A stretch of 64,000 nt of DNA from Cytobacillus gottheilii (GTDB taxonomy: Bacteria; Bacillota; Bacilli; Bacillales; Cytobacillaceae), in NCBI RefSeq assembly GCF_900166665.1, contig NZ_LT800494.1:2266323-2330322 (forward strand), written 5' to 3'. Below are positions 10,363 through 18,895 of this stretch, piece after piece. The position numbers and the translations under genes are program-made. The first letter of the stretch is position 1, and every line of letters starts with the position of its first letter. The notes below the pieces were generated by a model that saw only the letters and a program-made list of their open reading frames with translations, was not told the origin of the DNA and did no database searches.

Positions 10363-10413
10363 TAATATCGCTCCTTTTTTATAATACAGTTATTTTAATT
10401 AATTACTGTTATG

Positions 10414-10429
10414 ATACAGTATACTGTAT
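10414..10429 (-). promoter_or_regulatory. Perfect 16-bp palindrome in the yhfH promoter
   Basis: ATACAGTATACTGTAT is self-complementary. On the minus strand it lies immediately after a TTGAAA hexamer, so it would fill the -35/-10 spacer of the yhfH promoter. A looser inverted pair (ACAGT...ACTGT, 10386-10409) lies on the gene side. This looks like an operator; the cognate regulator is not identifiable here. Confidence 0.5.
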
Positions 10430-10577
10430 TTCAAAACGGTTGTGTAGGTTTTTTTCTTATTTTTAAAAAATTATTTTTGAGCTGAGTATGGCTTTTGGAA
10501 AATCCTCTTCCATCTAGAATGTGTTTCCATTACAATCAATATTGAAAGCTTATAAAAAGGAGTGCTGAACAAATTTA

Positions 10578-12731
10578 ATGAATGAAATGGTTTCCTTCAG
10601 CCCAATTTTAATATTAGTAGCCATTGGTCTTACCTTTATGGCAACATATACAGCTCTAGACTTATTCAGTTTAATACACTCAAAGGAAAGCAATAGAAAG
10701 TTCTTATTTATAGGTGGAACGTTTTCATTAGGAATTGGTATTTGGCTGATGAATTTTATAGGAATGCTTGCCTTTAATATAGAAGGTTCAGGCAATTATC
10801 ATATGATCTTTATCTTTTTATCAATGGTGTCCGGTATTTGTTTTACCGGCTTGGCATTCTTGAATATCATTAATAAAAAAATGACTTACTATAGAATTCT
10901 GATCGGAGGGTTCTTTTTAACACTGGCTGTATTAGCCATTCATGTAACAGGGATGTTTGCGATCGGAAAGTTAATTACGTTTCATCCGATTCTTTTGGTG
11001 ATCTCAGTACTCTTAATCTTCTTATCTTTTTCATTTTCACTTTGGCTTATGTTTTTCAAAAAGCCTGTTTCTAAAAGGTACCACAGCTGGTTAAAACCGG
11101 TTAGTGCCTTCATTATGACAGGTGCCAATATAGAAGGATATCTGCTCCTTATCCGAGCATCTTCTGTACAATCAGCGTTTCAGCCATCAGAAAACATGGA
11201 CCCTAGTTCTTATGCCATTTATTTGCTTGCATTTGTAGGGTTTGTCATTCTAGGTGGCGTGGTAGGTTCGAGCAGTGTGACCAACCGAAAACTTTCAGCT
11301 AGTGATCACCTTCTGGCAGATATTCAATCTGCTTTGGATAAATCATCAATTGTAGCTATAACAGATCCAAAAGGCGTTATCACATATGTAAATGACAAAT
11401 TTGTTGAGATTTCTAAATATTCACGTGAAGAATTGATTGGCAAGACGCATCGTATCCTTAATTCTGATTATCATCCATCATCTTTTTTTGAAGAGATGTG
11501 GAAAACGATTTCTTCAGGTGGTACGTGGAGAGGAGAAATTAAGAATAAGGCGAAGGATGGAAGTATGTATTGGGTTGAAACAACGATTGTTCCTTTTCTA
11601 AATTCAAAAGGGAACATATACCAATATGTAGCAATACGCACAGATATTACGCCTTTAAAAACAGCAGAGATTGATCTTAAAGAGAGTTTAAAAGAAGTTA
11701 GTGATATTACGTTCGCCTTAAATCAATCTTCCATTGTGGCATTTACCGACGCTCGGGGCAGGATTACTTCCGTGAATGACAAGCTTTGTGAAATATCAAA
11801 GTACTCAAGGGAAGAGCTAATTGGAGAAGATCATTCTATATTAAACTCAGGCTATCATACCCGCTCATTCTTTAAAGATCTTTGGGCAGTTATAGGAAAC
11901 GGAGATGTTTGGAAAGGTGAAATTCGAAACCGGGCAAAGGATGGAAGCTACTATTGGGTAGATACCACGATTGTTCCCTTTCTCAATGATGCAGGAAAGC
12001 CATATCAGTATTTAGCGATCCGCAATGATATAACAGAAAGAAAGCATTCAGAGGAGTTATTGCATAGACAGGATAAACTGGCAGCGGTAGGACAGCTGGC
12101 AGCAGGGGTCGCCCATGAAATCCGTAATCCGCTTACTTCTATGAAAGGGTATGCTGAGTTTCTTTTATTGGATGAACAAAATGAAGAACGCAGAGAGTTT
12201 ATTGATATCATTTTAGATGAAATTGATCGTGTAGATACAATTGTGGAGGATTTTATGGTGCTGGCAAAGCCCAAAGCCATTCAACTGGAAGAGAAAAACA
12301 TCATTCCCATTATTGAAAATGTTATTTCTTTACTTGAATTTGAAGCGAGAAAGAGAAATGTAGCGATTCATTTTGAGCCAGAACAGCCTATTATCCAAAT
12401 AGAATGTGATGAAAATCGTTTGAAGCAAGTATTTTTAAACTTTATTAAAAACGGAATTGAAGCGATGCCTGATGGTGGTAAGATTAATATAACAATTGAA
12501 AATATCAATGACAAAATAACAATAGCTATTCAAGATACTGGTGTTGGAATTCCCGAGGATAAACTAAAAAAGATTGGCGATCCTTTTTATACAACGAAAA
12601 AAAACGGGAATGGACTAGGCTTGATGGTTAGCTTTAAAATTATAGAAAGTCATAATGGCAAGGTGTATATTGAGAGTGAGTTGAACAAAGGTACCATCTT
12701 TAATATTGTCCTTCCAGCCAAAATTGCTTAG
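10578..12731 (+). CDS. Membrane sensor histidine kinase, MHYT-like + PAS + PAS
   Basis: 717-residue histidine kinase. The N-terminus holds about seven hydrophobic segments (residues 8-235) resembling an MHYT sensor domain. Two PAS domains follow (about 250-360 and 370-485). They are near-duplicates of each other, sharing SKYSREELIG and YWV(E/D)TTIVPFLN. The kinase core has the H-box AHEIRNPLTSMKGYAEF (His 513), the N-box NFIKNGIEAMP and the G-boxes DTGVGIP and GNGLGL. The catalytic core is of the NtrB/sporulation-kinase (KinB/KinE) type, with no HAMP domain and no adjacent response regulator. It is therefore an orphan kinase, possibly feeding a phosphorelay. In the first MHYT motif the histidine is replaced: MNFIGM instead of MHFIGM. 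Confidence 0.85.
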   Translation: MNEMVSFSPILILVAIGLTFMATYTALDLFSLIHSKESNRKFLFIGGTFSLGIGIWLMNFIGMLAFNIEGSGNYHMIFIFLSMVSGICFTGLAFLNIINKKMTYYRILIGGFFLTLAVLAIHVTGMFAIGKLITFHPILLVISVLLIFLSFSFSLWLMFFKKPVSKRYHSWLKPVSAFIMTGANIEGYLLLIRASSVQSAFQPSENMDPSSYAIYLLAFVGFVILGGVVGSSSVTNRKLSASDHLLADIQSALDKSSIVAITDPKGVITYVNDKFVEISKYSREELIGKTHRILNSDYHPSSFFEEMWKTISSGGTWRGEIKNKAKDGSMYWVETTIVPFLNSKGNIYQYVAIRTDITPLKTAEIDLKESLKEVSDITFALNQSSIVAFTDARGRITSVNDKLCEISKYSREELIGEDHSILNSGYHTRSFFKDLWAVIGNGDVWKGEIRNRAKDGSYYWVDTTIVPFLNDAGKPYQYLAIRNDITERKHSEELLHRQDKLAAVGQLAAGVAHEIRNPLTSMKGYAEFLLLDEQNEERREFIDIILDEIDRVDTIVEDFMVLAKPKAIQLEEKNIIPIIENVISLLEFEARKRNVAIHFEPEQPIIQIECDENRLKQVFLNFIKNGIEAMPDGGKINITIENINDKITIAIQDTGVGIPEDKLKKIGDPFYTTKKNGNGLGLMVSFKIIESHNGKVYIESELNKGTIFNIVLPAKIA

Positions 12732-12771
12732 TTGCGTATTTTTTGAATTATCAAACGATTCGTCATCTGCC

Positions 12772-12788
12772 TGTTATGTTTCTGTTAT
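12772..12788 (+). promoter_or_regulatory. WalR-type box upstream of the LysM/3D gene
   Basis: TGTTAT-N5-TGTTAT fits the WalR (YycF) consensus TGTWAH-N5-TGTWAH exactly, about 100 bp before the start of a YocH-like gene. YocH is an established WalRK target in B. subtilis, so the position makes biological sense. Confidence 0.65.
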
Positions 12789-12887
12789 AACTGTAACTGT
12801 ATTATAAAGCGGCTGTTCTTTTTATGAGCGATTTTCATGATATGATTAATCCCGTTAGCGAATACAAGCTATACGAGGAGGTACAAC

Positions 12888-13607
12888 ATGAAAAAATCAT
12901 TCGTAACTATGGCAGCCGCAGCTGTTTTCTTTAGTACAGCAGGTGCAGCCGTTCAAGCAGAAGAAGTGACTGTTCAAAAAGGAGATACACTTTGGAAGCT
13001 TGCAGGACAATATGATGTCAGCGTTGAGCAAATAAAAGATTGGAATGAGCTGCCATCAGATCACATCGTCGTTAATCAAGTTTTGGATATTCATAGAGAG
13101 AAAGAACATACAGTCTCAAAAGGAGATACACTTTGGAGCATTGCCAAAGCCAATCAAGTAACTGTGGAACAATTACAGAATTGGAATCACATTACCGGAG
13201 ACATCATTGTGCTAGGGCAAAAAATCGTTATTTACCCGACATCACGATCTGAAGATCACACAGCAACAGTTGAAACTGCTGCACCACAGAACGTAAGCAC
13301 AGCAAAGCAGAATGCGGTGACAGAACTGACTGTTGAAGCAACTGCTTATACGGCAAGCTGCGAAGGCTGTTCTGGTACGACAGCAACAGGCATTAATTTA
13401 ATAGAAAATCCGAATCAAAAGGTAATCGCCGTTGATCCTTCCGTTATTCCGCTTGGAAGCAGGGTTTATGTTGAAGGCTATGGAGAAGCAATTGCTGCTG
13501 ATACCGGCGGAGCGATAAAAGGAAAGAAAATTGATTTATTCATGCCCGAAAAGCAGGATGCAATCAACTGGGGAAGAAAAACAGTCAATGTGAAAATCAT
13601 AAATTAA
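12888..13607 (+). CDS. yocH: Secreted LysM-LysM-3D cell-wall protein (YocH-like)
   Basis: 239 residues. A signal peptide ends near AAVQAEE (about residue 25). Two LysM modules (about 27-70 and 74-117), each starting VxKGDTLW, bind peptidoglycan. A Ser/Ala/Gln linker leads to the C-terminal 3D domain (about 145-238), with TATAYTASCEGCSG, AVDPSVIPLGSRV and the aspartates of AADTGG, a fold shared with lytic transglycosylase MltA and Rpf-like proteins. It matches B. subtilis YocH, a peptidoglycan-acting protein. The ATG follows ACGAGGAGG. A WalR-type box upstream supports control by the WalRK wall-stress system. Confidence 0.9.
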   Translation: MKKSFVTMAAAAVFFSTAGAAVQAEEVTVQKGDTLWKLAGQYDVSVEQIKDWNELPSDHIVVNQVLDIHREKEHTVSKGDTLWSIAKANQVTVEQLQNWNHITGDIIVLGQKIVIYPTSRSEDHTATVETAAPQNVSTAKQNAVTELTVEATAYTASCEGCSGTTATGINLIENPNQKVIAVDPSVIPLGSRVYVEGYGEAIAADTGGAIKGKKIDLFMPEKQDAINWGRKTVNVKIIN

Positions 13608-13652
13608 ACGGATACATAGTTTGTAAAAGCTAATGTTTAGAAGTTTGATAGA

Positions 13653-13697
13653 AATGCCCAATGCTCATTTATTGTCTGAGCATTGGGCATTTTTTTG
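13653..13697 (+). terminator. Intrinsic terminator of the LysM/3D gene
   Basis: 14-bp perfect stem (ATGCCCAATGCTCA and its complement), 9-nt loop and a T7 tail, 45 bases after the stop. It directly abuts the first structured repeat unit. Confidence 0.9.
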
Positions 13698-13831
13698 TCG
13701 TCCCTGGGCAAGCGCCTTCCGCTTTTCTATGTGTCTAGCTCCAGGCGCTAGGGACTCGAGGTCTTAAGCTGATCCAGTCAAAAGGTTAAAGAGTAACCTT
13801 TCACCTGGCTCATCTTAAGCTTGTCGTCCCT
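13698..13831. repeat. Structured tandem repeat, unit 1
   Basis: Begins TCGTCCCTGGGCAAGCGCC. It folds as a long nested hairpin: AGGGAC...GTCCCT (outer), TCTTAAG...CTTAAG (middle), CCAG...CTGG and AAAGGTT...AACCTTT (inner), with loop AAAGAGT. It shares the leader GCTTTTCTATGTGTCTAG with units 2 and 3 but has different paired bases in the arms. Confidence 0.75.
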
Positions 13832-14020
13832 GGGCAAGCGCCTTCTGCTTTTCTATGTGTCTAGCTCCAGCGCCTAGCCCCTCGAGGTCTTAAGTCAATC
13901 TGTCCAGAAGGTTAAAGAGCAACCTTCTAGCCATCTTGTCTTAAGCTTGGGGCTCACAGGATGTGAGTTGTGCAGACGTTGCCACAGGAGGTGGCGGTTT
14001 TAGTCTGCGTTTCTTAATTT
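13824..14020. repeat. Structured tandem repeat, unit 2
   Basis: Overlaps unit 1 by the TCGTCCCT motif. Same leader, then AGCCCC...GGGGCT outer stem, CTTAAG middle stem and GAAGGTT...AACCTTC inner stem with loop AAAGAGC. A second hairpin follows: GCAGAC...GTCTGC enclosing GCCAC/GTGGC. Nearly identical to unit 3. Confidence 0.8.
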
Positions 14021-14232
14021 GAGCAAGGCGCTTCCGCTTTTCTATGTGTCTAGCTCCAGCACCTAGCCCCTCGAGGTCTTAAGTCAATCTGTCCAGAAGG
14101 TTAAAGAGCAACCTTCTAGCCATCTTGTCTTAAGCTTGGGGCTCACAGGATGTGAGTTGTGCAGACGTTGCCACAGGACGTGGCGGTTTTAGTCTGCGTT
14201 CCTTAATTTGAGCAAGGCGCTTCCGCTTTTCT
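14021..14232. repeat. Structured tandem repeat, unit 3
   Basis: About 200 bp almost identical to unit 2, differing at a few loop and stem positions (for example the loop of the GCCAC/GTGGC hairpin). It ends in the start of a fourth unit (GAGCAAGGCGCTTCCGC), truncated a few bases before the stop of the convergent coiled-coil gene. Confidence 0.8.
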
Positions 14233-14237
14233 TGCTC

Positions 14238-15026
14238 CTATAATTTTTTTTGGTTTTCTTCTTTGTTTTCAGTTTCTTGTTTAAGGAAAAAGCTTTGTAC
14301 GGGTTTGGCAAGAAGTTTGAAGTGTGTTTCAAATTTTTCGGAAAGATGAGAAGATCTTTCATAAATGGCGGATTTAAGAGAATCGAGCTGACGCATGATT
14401 TTATCTGTTAAAGCTTCCTGCTGGTCTAGTCTTTCCATCACAGTTGTATGAAAGACTTCTTGGACATCCATTTTGCGCTCTAATTCTTCGTTCACAAATT
14501 CCTGTGCTGTCATTTTTTCCGTCATCTGTTCCGAAAACGTTTCTAAGACATCCAGTTTACGTGTTAAGGCTTGTGTAGATGCATCCTGATAGTTTAGCTG
14601 ATTTAGCATTTCCTTTTGCACGATTTCTTCTTCCTCAAGCACTTTCACAATTTTTTTATGATCTTCTTCTAAGGAAGTTAACCGTTCCATAATTTTAGCA
14701 TTATAATGTTCCTGCTTTTCTGTAAAGAGCACCAATTGAGATAAAAAAGCATCCTGGTTTTGCAAATGCACTACTACCTGTTCATATTGCTCCTGATGAG
14801 TGTTTTTTAATGCAAGAACTTGATGATTCATGGCATGGTAAGTGGATGATAATTGATCCTCCATACTTCGATTCTGATCGGTAAGCTGTTCATTTATATC
14901 AGCCTGCTGTTTCAAGAGATCCTGCAGATAATTAAGGCGATAAGAAACTTGGTTATTATGACTTGGATGCTGTTCTGCTTGTGTAAATAGTTTTAAAGAT
15001 CCTCCTTGATTTTCTTTATTTAACAA
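14238..15026 (-). CDS. Coiled-coil protein of unknown function
   Basis: About 262 residues, almost entirely predicted coiled coil and rich in Gln, Glu, Lys and Leu, with a repeated pattern of the type (M)xRLxxQE or LxxQ(E/D)x between residues 100 and 230. No signal peptide, membrane helix or enzymatic motif. The start is doubtful. The TTG at 15026 has GGAG at 8 bases; the ATG at 15119 would add a 31-residue hydrophobic leader without a good ribosome site. The C-terminus (KPVQSFFLKQETENKEENQKK) is charged. Not recognised. Structural or adaptor roles fit the composition but are not shown. Confidence 0.6.
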   Translation of the reverse strand: MLNKENQGGSLKLFTQAEQHPSHNNQVSYRLNYLQDLLKQQADINEQLTDQNRSMEDQLSSTYHAMNHQVLALKNTHQEQYEQVVVHLQNQDAFLSQLVLFTEKQEHYNAKIMERLTSLEEDHKKIVKVLEEEEIVQKEMLNQLNYQDASTQALTRKLDVLETFSEQMTEKMTAQEFVNEELERKMDVQEVFHTTVMERLDQQEALTDKIMRQLDSLKSAIYERSSHLSEKFETHFKLLAKPVQSFFLKQETENKEENQKKL

Positions 15027-15331
15027 AATAACCACTCCAATTAGCTTTATATTCCTGTTGTTAGTTGTCAGTATATGTATTTGCCCCAAACTATGTGGCA
15101 AAAATAGGCAGATCCCCATCTAATAGACAGAATTTTGCAGTTTTACAACCATATCTGTTTACTGGATAGATGATAACGTTTAAACTAATAGTGTACATAT
15201 GTATCAAAAGACTGCACACTTGAGGAATCTGTTACAATGCTTAGCATCTTGGTGCTTTCGTGAATTAAAACAGTCTGCAAGAAGGTCTTTGAATTTAACA
15301 TTTTATTTATAACAATGAAGGGATGATTTAA
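15027..15331. other. Divergent intergenic region, no clear element
   Basis: About 300 bases between the coiled-coil gene (-) and the first TerD gene (+). No convincing sigma-A, sigma-B or ECF promoter pair could be picked out by eye. A GAAGGGATG ribosome site precedes the TerD start. Confidence 0.4.
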
Positions 15332-15910
15332 ATGGCGATTTCATTATCAAAAGGACAAAAGGTTGATTTAACAAAAACGAACCCGGGACTATCAAAAGTA
15401 ATTGTAGGTCTTGGCTGGGATACAAACAAATACGATGGAGGAAATGACTTCGACTTAGACGCAAGTGTGTTTCTTCTTGATGCTTCAAACAAATGTGCTT
15501 CTGAAAAAGATTTTATTTTCTATAATCAGCTTGAAGGCGGAGCTGGCTCTGTCGTTCATACGGGGGACAACCGTACTGGAGAAGGGGATGGAGACGACGA
15601 GCAAGTAAAAGTTAATTTATCAGCTGTACCAGCTGGCATCGAAAAAATCTCTTTTGTCATTACCATTCATGATGGAGAAAACCGCGGTCAAAATTTTGGA
15701 CAAGTTTCCAACGCTTTTGTTCGTATCGTGAATGAAGAATCTAATGAAGAAATTATCCGTTATGATTTAGGAGAAGACTTCTCGATTGAAACAGCTATTG
15801 TTGTGGGTGAATTATATCGTCATGGGGGCGAATGGAAGTTCTCTGCAGTAGGTTCAGGCTACCAAGGCGGACTTGCACGCATAGCTACTGACTTCGGTCT
15901 GCAGGTTTAA
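15332..15910 (+). CDS. TerD family stress protein 1
   Basis: 192 residues, a single complete TerD domain. Calcium-binding signature regions are intact: [24 protein letters not shown] and [15 protein letters not shown]. Cytoplasmic. In B. subtilis the counterparts (YceC/YceD/YceE) are general and envelope-stress proteins next to a TerC-like gene. Here only two TerD copies occur, without TerC, in a likely operon with the next gene (41-base gap). Family members elsewhere confer tellurite resistance, but that need not apply here. Confidence 0.88.
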   Translation: MAISLSKGQKVDLTKTNPGLSKVIVGLGWDTNKYDGGNDFDLDASVFLLDASNKCASEKDFIFYNQLEGGAGSVVHTGDNRTGEGDGDDEQVKVNLSAVPAGIEKISFVITIHDGENRGQNFGQVSNAFVRIVNEESNEEIIRYDLGEDFSIETAIVVGELYRHGGEWKFSAVGSGYQGGLARIATDFGLQV

Positions 15911-15951
15911 TTATTTTTAATAAACATGTGTAAGGAGGCGGCTTAGGGAAG

Positions 15952-16530
15952 ATGGGTATACAGCTTTCAAAAGGACAGAGAATAGACTTAACAAAAACAA
16001 ATCCTGGCTTAGTAAAAGCACTTATTGGTTTAGGCTGGGATACAAATAAGTACCAAGGCGGTCAGGATTTTGACCTTGATGCATCTGCTTTTCTAGTTGA
16101 TGCTCAAAATAAATGTGTAAATGATCATGATTTTATCTTTTATAATAACCTCCAGCATCCAAGCGGCGCCGTCATTCATACCGGCGATAACCGCACAGGT
16201 GAAGGAGATGGAGATGATGAGCAGCTGATCGTTGATTTTTCAGCTATTCCTTCCTATGTGGACCGAATCGGAATTACCGTTACCGTTCATGATGCAGAAC
16301 TAAGAAAACAAAACTTCGGGCAAGTCTCAAATGCATTTGTTCGATTAGTTGACGAAGCAACGGGTCAAGAATTGCTCCGTTTTGACTTAGGCGAGGATTT
16401 CTCGATTGAAACGGCAGTGGTTGTGTGTGAATTATACCGCCACGGGAACGATTGGAAATTCAATGCTGTTGGCAGCGGCTTCTCTGGCGGTCTTGCCTCA
16501 CTTTGCAAAAACTATGGATTGCAAGTATAA
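15952..16530 (+). CDS. TerD family stress protein 2
   Basis: 192 residues, a paralogue of the preceding gene, clearly a tandem duplication followed by divergence. It keeps [36 protein letters not shown] and the C-terminal [26 protein letters not shown] ribosome site precedes the ATG. A strong terminator directly after the stop ends the two-gene operon. Confidence 0.88.
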   Translation: MGIQLSKGQRIDLTKTNPGLVKALIGLGWDTNKYQGGQDFDLDASAFLVDAQNKCVNDHDFIFYNNLQHPSGAVIHTGDNRTGEGDGDDEQLIVDFSAIPSYVDRIGITVTVHDAELRKQNFGQVSNAFVRLVDEATGQELLRFDLGEDFSIETAVVVCELYRHGNDWKFNAVGSGFSGGLASLCKNYGLQV

Positions 16531-16540
16531 TATGGTATCA

Positions 16541-16571
16541 AAAAGAAGAGCGCACTGACGCTCTTCTTTTT
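16541..16571 (+). terminator. Intrinsic terminator after the TerD pair
   Basis: Stem AAAAGAAGAGCG/CGCTCTTCTTTT with a 6-nt loop and T-rich tail, 10 bases after the stop. Confidence 0.9.
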
Positions 16572-16601
16572 ACTTTTTAAAGAACGGTATAGAGGGATAA
16601 A

Positions 16602-18869
16602 ATGACAACTGTTAAAACATATATAAAAGAATGGCAAAAGGCATTGCAATCAGAGATTATGTTTTTGAAAACAAAGGGCAGCACTAAGTATCTGCTTTTA
16701 AACGGCCGGTTACTTTCTAGGCAAGATACATGCCATTATTATTTTGATACATCCATTCAAATGAAGATTCCTGTTGGTTCACTTGTACGTGTCATATGGG
16801 GAAACAAAGAGGTTCAGGGACGAATTCTTTCATCAGAAGGCGAAAATATTATTCTGGCACTAGATGCATTTTTGGGAGAAGAACTATTGGAACTGCAGTT
16901 GTATTATGACCCATGGGAATTGTTAGATGAATTACATATGAGACTCGAAGAATTACTTAAAAGTAAAAGAAAACGGGCTAGAGTTCAGCGTCTCATGAAT
17001 CCGAATATGGAGGCTAAGCATCCAGCTGAAAAGGCTAGTTCTAATGTCCATGAACTTGTTCTTCGGTCAAAGTATAATCCAGTAACCTATGTATGGGGCC
17101 CGCCTGGAACAGGAAAAACGTATACACTGGCTCGTACAGCTGCGAATAAATACTTAAAGAATCAAAAAGTACTCATTCTTGCTCAAAGTAATCAGGCAGT
17201 AGATGTTCTTATGGCGGAAACCGCTGCATTTCTGAAAAAGAAAGGAAAATTCCAAGAAGGCCGTCTGCTTCGCTATGGCAGCGGAACAGGTGAAATGCTT
17301 GCAGAGCACCCGGAACTGATTGCATCATATTTATTATCAGCGGATCAAGGGCAGATTGGTCAAGAAAAGGATGAGTTATTGCAAGAAAGAAGGCAATTAA
17401 AATATGATCTTTTCAACTCATTCAGCGGAAGGGATACGGATGCACTGCTTGCAGTTGAAAAAAAGCTATCAAGTCTGCTTGAGAAAATCCGCCAAAAAGA
17501 AGTGAAGATGGTAAAAGCTGCTGATATTGTTGGTGTCACACTTTCAAAAGCTGCTAGAGATGCCAGCATTTATGAAAGTGAGTACGATGTGATTATCATT
17601 GATGAAGCAAGTATGGCGTATACGCCGCAAGTTGCGTTTGCGGCTTCTATCGGTAAAAGAGTAATTGTTTGCGGTGACTTCAAACAGCTGCCTCCAATTG
17701 CTTCAGCAAAAAGTCCGATGGTCAATCAATGGCTGAAGGAAGATATCTTTCATCATGCAAAGGTAACGAATTGGATTGGAGAGGGTGAGCTGCATCCACA
17801 CCTGTTTCTGTTAAAAGAGCAAAGAAGGATGCATCCGCAGATTTCTTCCTTTACAAATAAACATGTCTATCACTCCCTTGTTGATGATTTTCCAGGGATA
17901 GAACGAGCCCGTGATTTGATTGCAATTAAACATCCATTTCCGGGAACTGCCTCGATATTGCTGAATTCTGCTGGTGCTGGGGCATACGGCATGACGGAAA
18001 GAACATCACGCTCCCGTGTAAATTTATGGCAGCTCCTTTTATCTTTTCAAGTATTGCATGAAGTGTTTTCTGCTGGAATAACGTCAATTGGCTATGTATC
18101 ACCATACCGTTCACAGGCGAACTTAATGGAACAGCTTTTGACCGAGTTTTATGGTACGGATTTGCAAAAGGCTGATATTCTTGCTGCAACGGTTCATCGT
18201 TTTCAGGGCAGTGAAAAGGATGTAATGATATTTGATTCAACAGACAGTTATCCTCATCATCGAGCGGGAATGCTTTTAACAGGAAAAGATAGTGAAAGAT
18301 TAATAAATGTTGCAATTACAAGATCTAGAGGGAAATTTATTCATGTAGCAGATGCCAATTTCGTTCAGAAAACGGTTGCTAAGGAGAAAACATGGCGGAA
18401 GCTCGTTTCCCATCAAGAAAAATATAATGCAGTCGTTTCACAGCAGCAGATTGGAAGCTGGATTCAAACACCACATCTAAATCTTAAATGGCTGCATGCC
18501 AGAAGACTTGACCTAGTAAGAGCAGATATTCAGCGTACGAAAAAAGAAATTGTTTTCGGACATTCCTCCTCTTCTGTATTGCCAGAAGAATGGATTCATC
18601 TATTAAATGACAGACCAGCCGGTGTAAAATTGTCTTTGTTATCTGATCAGAAAAATGAACAGCTGGCAGCTGACTCGCAATATTCAAATCCGCTGCCATT
18701 TCCATTTCTCATTTTTGACGAAAAGGTCATCTGGCTGGGTATGCCGGTTGAAGCGTTATTGGGAGCCAAACCTCCGCATGCAGCTGCAAGAGTGCGTTCT
18801 CACGTGCTGGCTTCGTTTTTAATGACGCAGGTGAAAGGCAGTGAAGTAAGGTATAATAAAAAAAGATAA
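16602..18869 (+). CDS. Superfamily 1 (UPF1/Dna2-like) helicase
   Basis: 755 residues. An N-terminal beta-rich region (about 1-130) precedes the AAA_11/AAA_12 helicase core: motif I WGPPGTGKTYTLA (about 167-180), motif II IIDEASM, motif III GDFKQLPPIAS, motif IV region QRRMHPQISSF, motif V ATVHRFQGSEKDVM and motif VI NVAITRSRGKF. These identify an SF1B-type 5'-3' helicase or translocase. The last 130 residues are extra and end in a segment (PFLIFDEKVIWLGMP) reminiscent of a degenerate phospholipase-D-like fold; that is a tentative reading. The substrate (DNA or RNA) is unknown. The next gene starts 26 bases after the stop, so they may be cotranscribed. Confidence 0.85.
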   Translation: MTTVKTYIKEWQKALQSEIMFLKTKGSTKYLLLNGRLLSRQDTCHYYFDTSIQMKIPVGSLVRVIWGNKEVQGRILSSEGENIILALDAFLGEELLELQLYYDPWELLDELHMRLEELLKSKRKRARVQRLMNPNMEAKHPAEKASSNVHELVLRSKYNPVTYVWGPPGTGKTYTLARTAANKYLKNQKVLILAQSNQAVDVLMAETAAFLKKKGKFQEGRLLRYGSGTGEMLAEHPELIASYLLSADQGQIGQEKDELLQERRQLKYDLFNSFSGRDTDALLAVEKKLSSLLEKIRQKEVKMVKAADIVGVTLSKAARDASIYESEYDVIIIDEASMAYTPQVAFAASIGKRVIVCGDFKQLPPIASAKSPMVNQWLKEDIFHHAKVTNWIGEGELHPHLFLLKEQRRMHPQISSFTNKHVYHSLVDDFPGIERARDLIAIKHPFPGTASILLNSAGAGAYGMTERTSRSRVNLWQLLLSFQVLHEVFSAGITSIGYVSPYRSQANLMEQLLTEFYGTDLQKADILAATVHRFQGSEKDVMIFDSTDSYPHHRAGMLLTGKDSERLINVAITRSRGKFIHVADANFVQKTVAKEKTWRKLVSHQEKYNAVVSQQQIGSWIQTPHLNLKWLHARRLDLVRADIQRTKKEIVFGHSSSSVLPEEWIHLLNDRPAGVKLSLLSDQKNEQLAADSQYSNPLPFPFLIFDEKVIWLGMPVEALLGAKPPHAAARVRSHVLASFLMTQVKGSEVRYNKKR

Positions 18870-18895
18870 TTAAACAGAAAGCGGTGGCAAAAAAA

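Noticed and set aside
13698..14232. CRISPR array
   Set aside because: The units are about 200 bp, nearly contiguous, self-complementary over long arms and lack spacers; no cas genes are nearby.
15332..16530. Tellurite-resistance island
   Set aside because: Only two TerD genes occur, with no TerC, TerB or ATP-grasp genes; this fits chromosomal stress proteins better.
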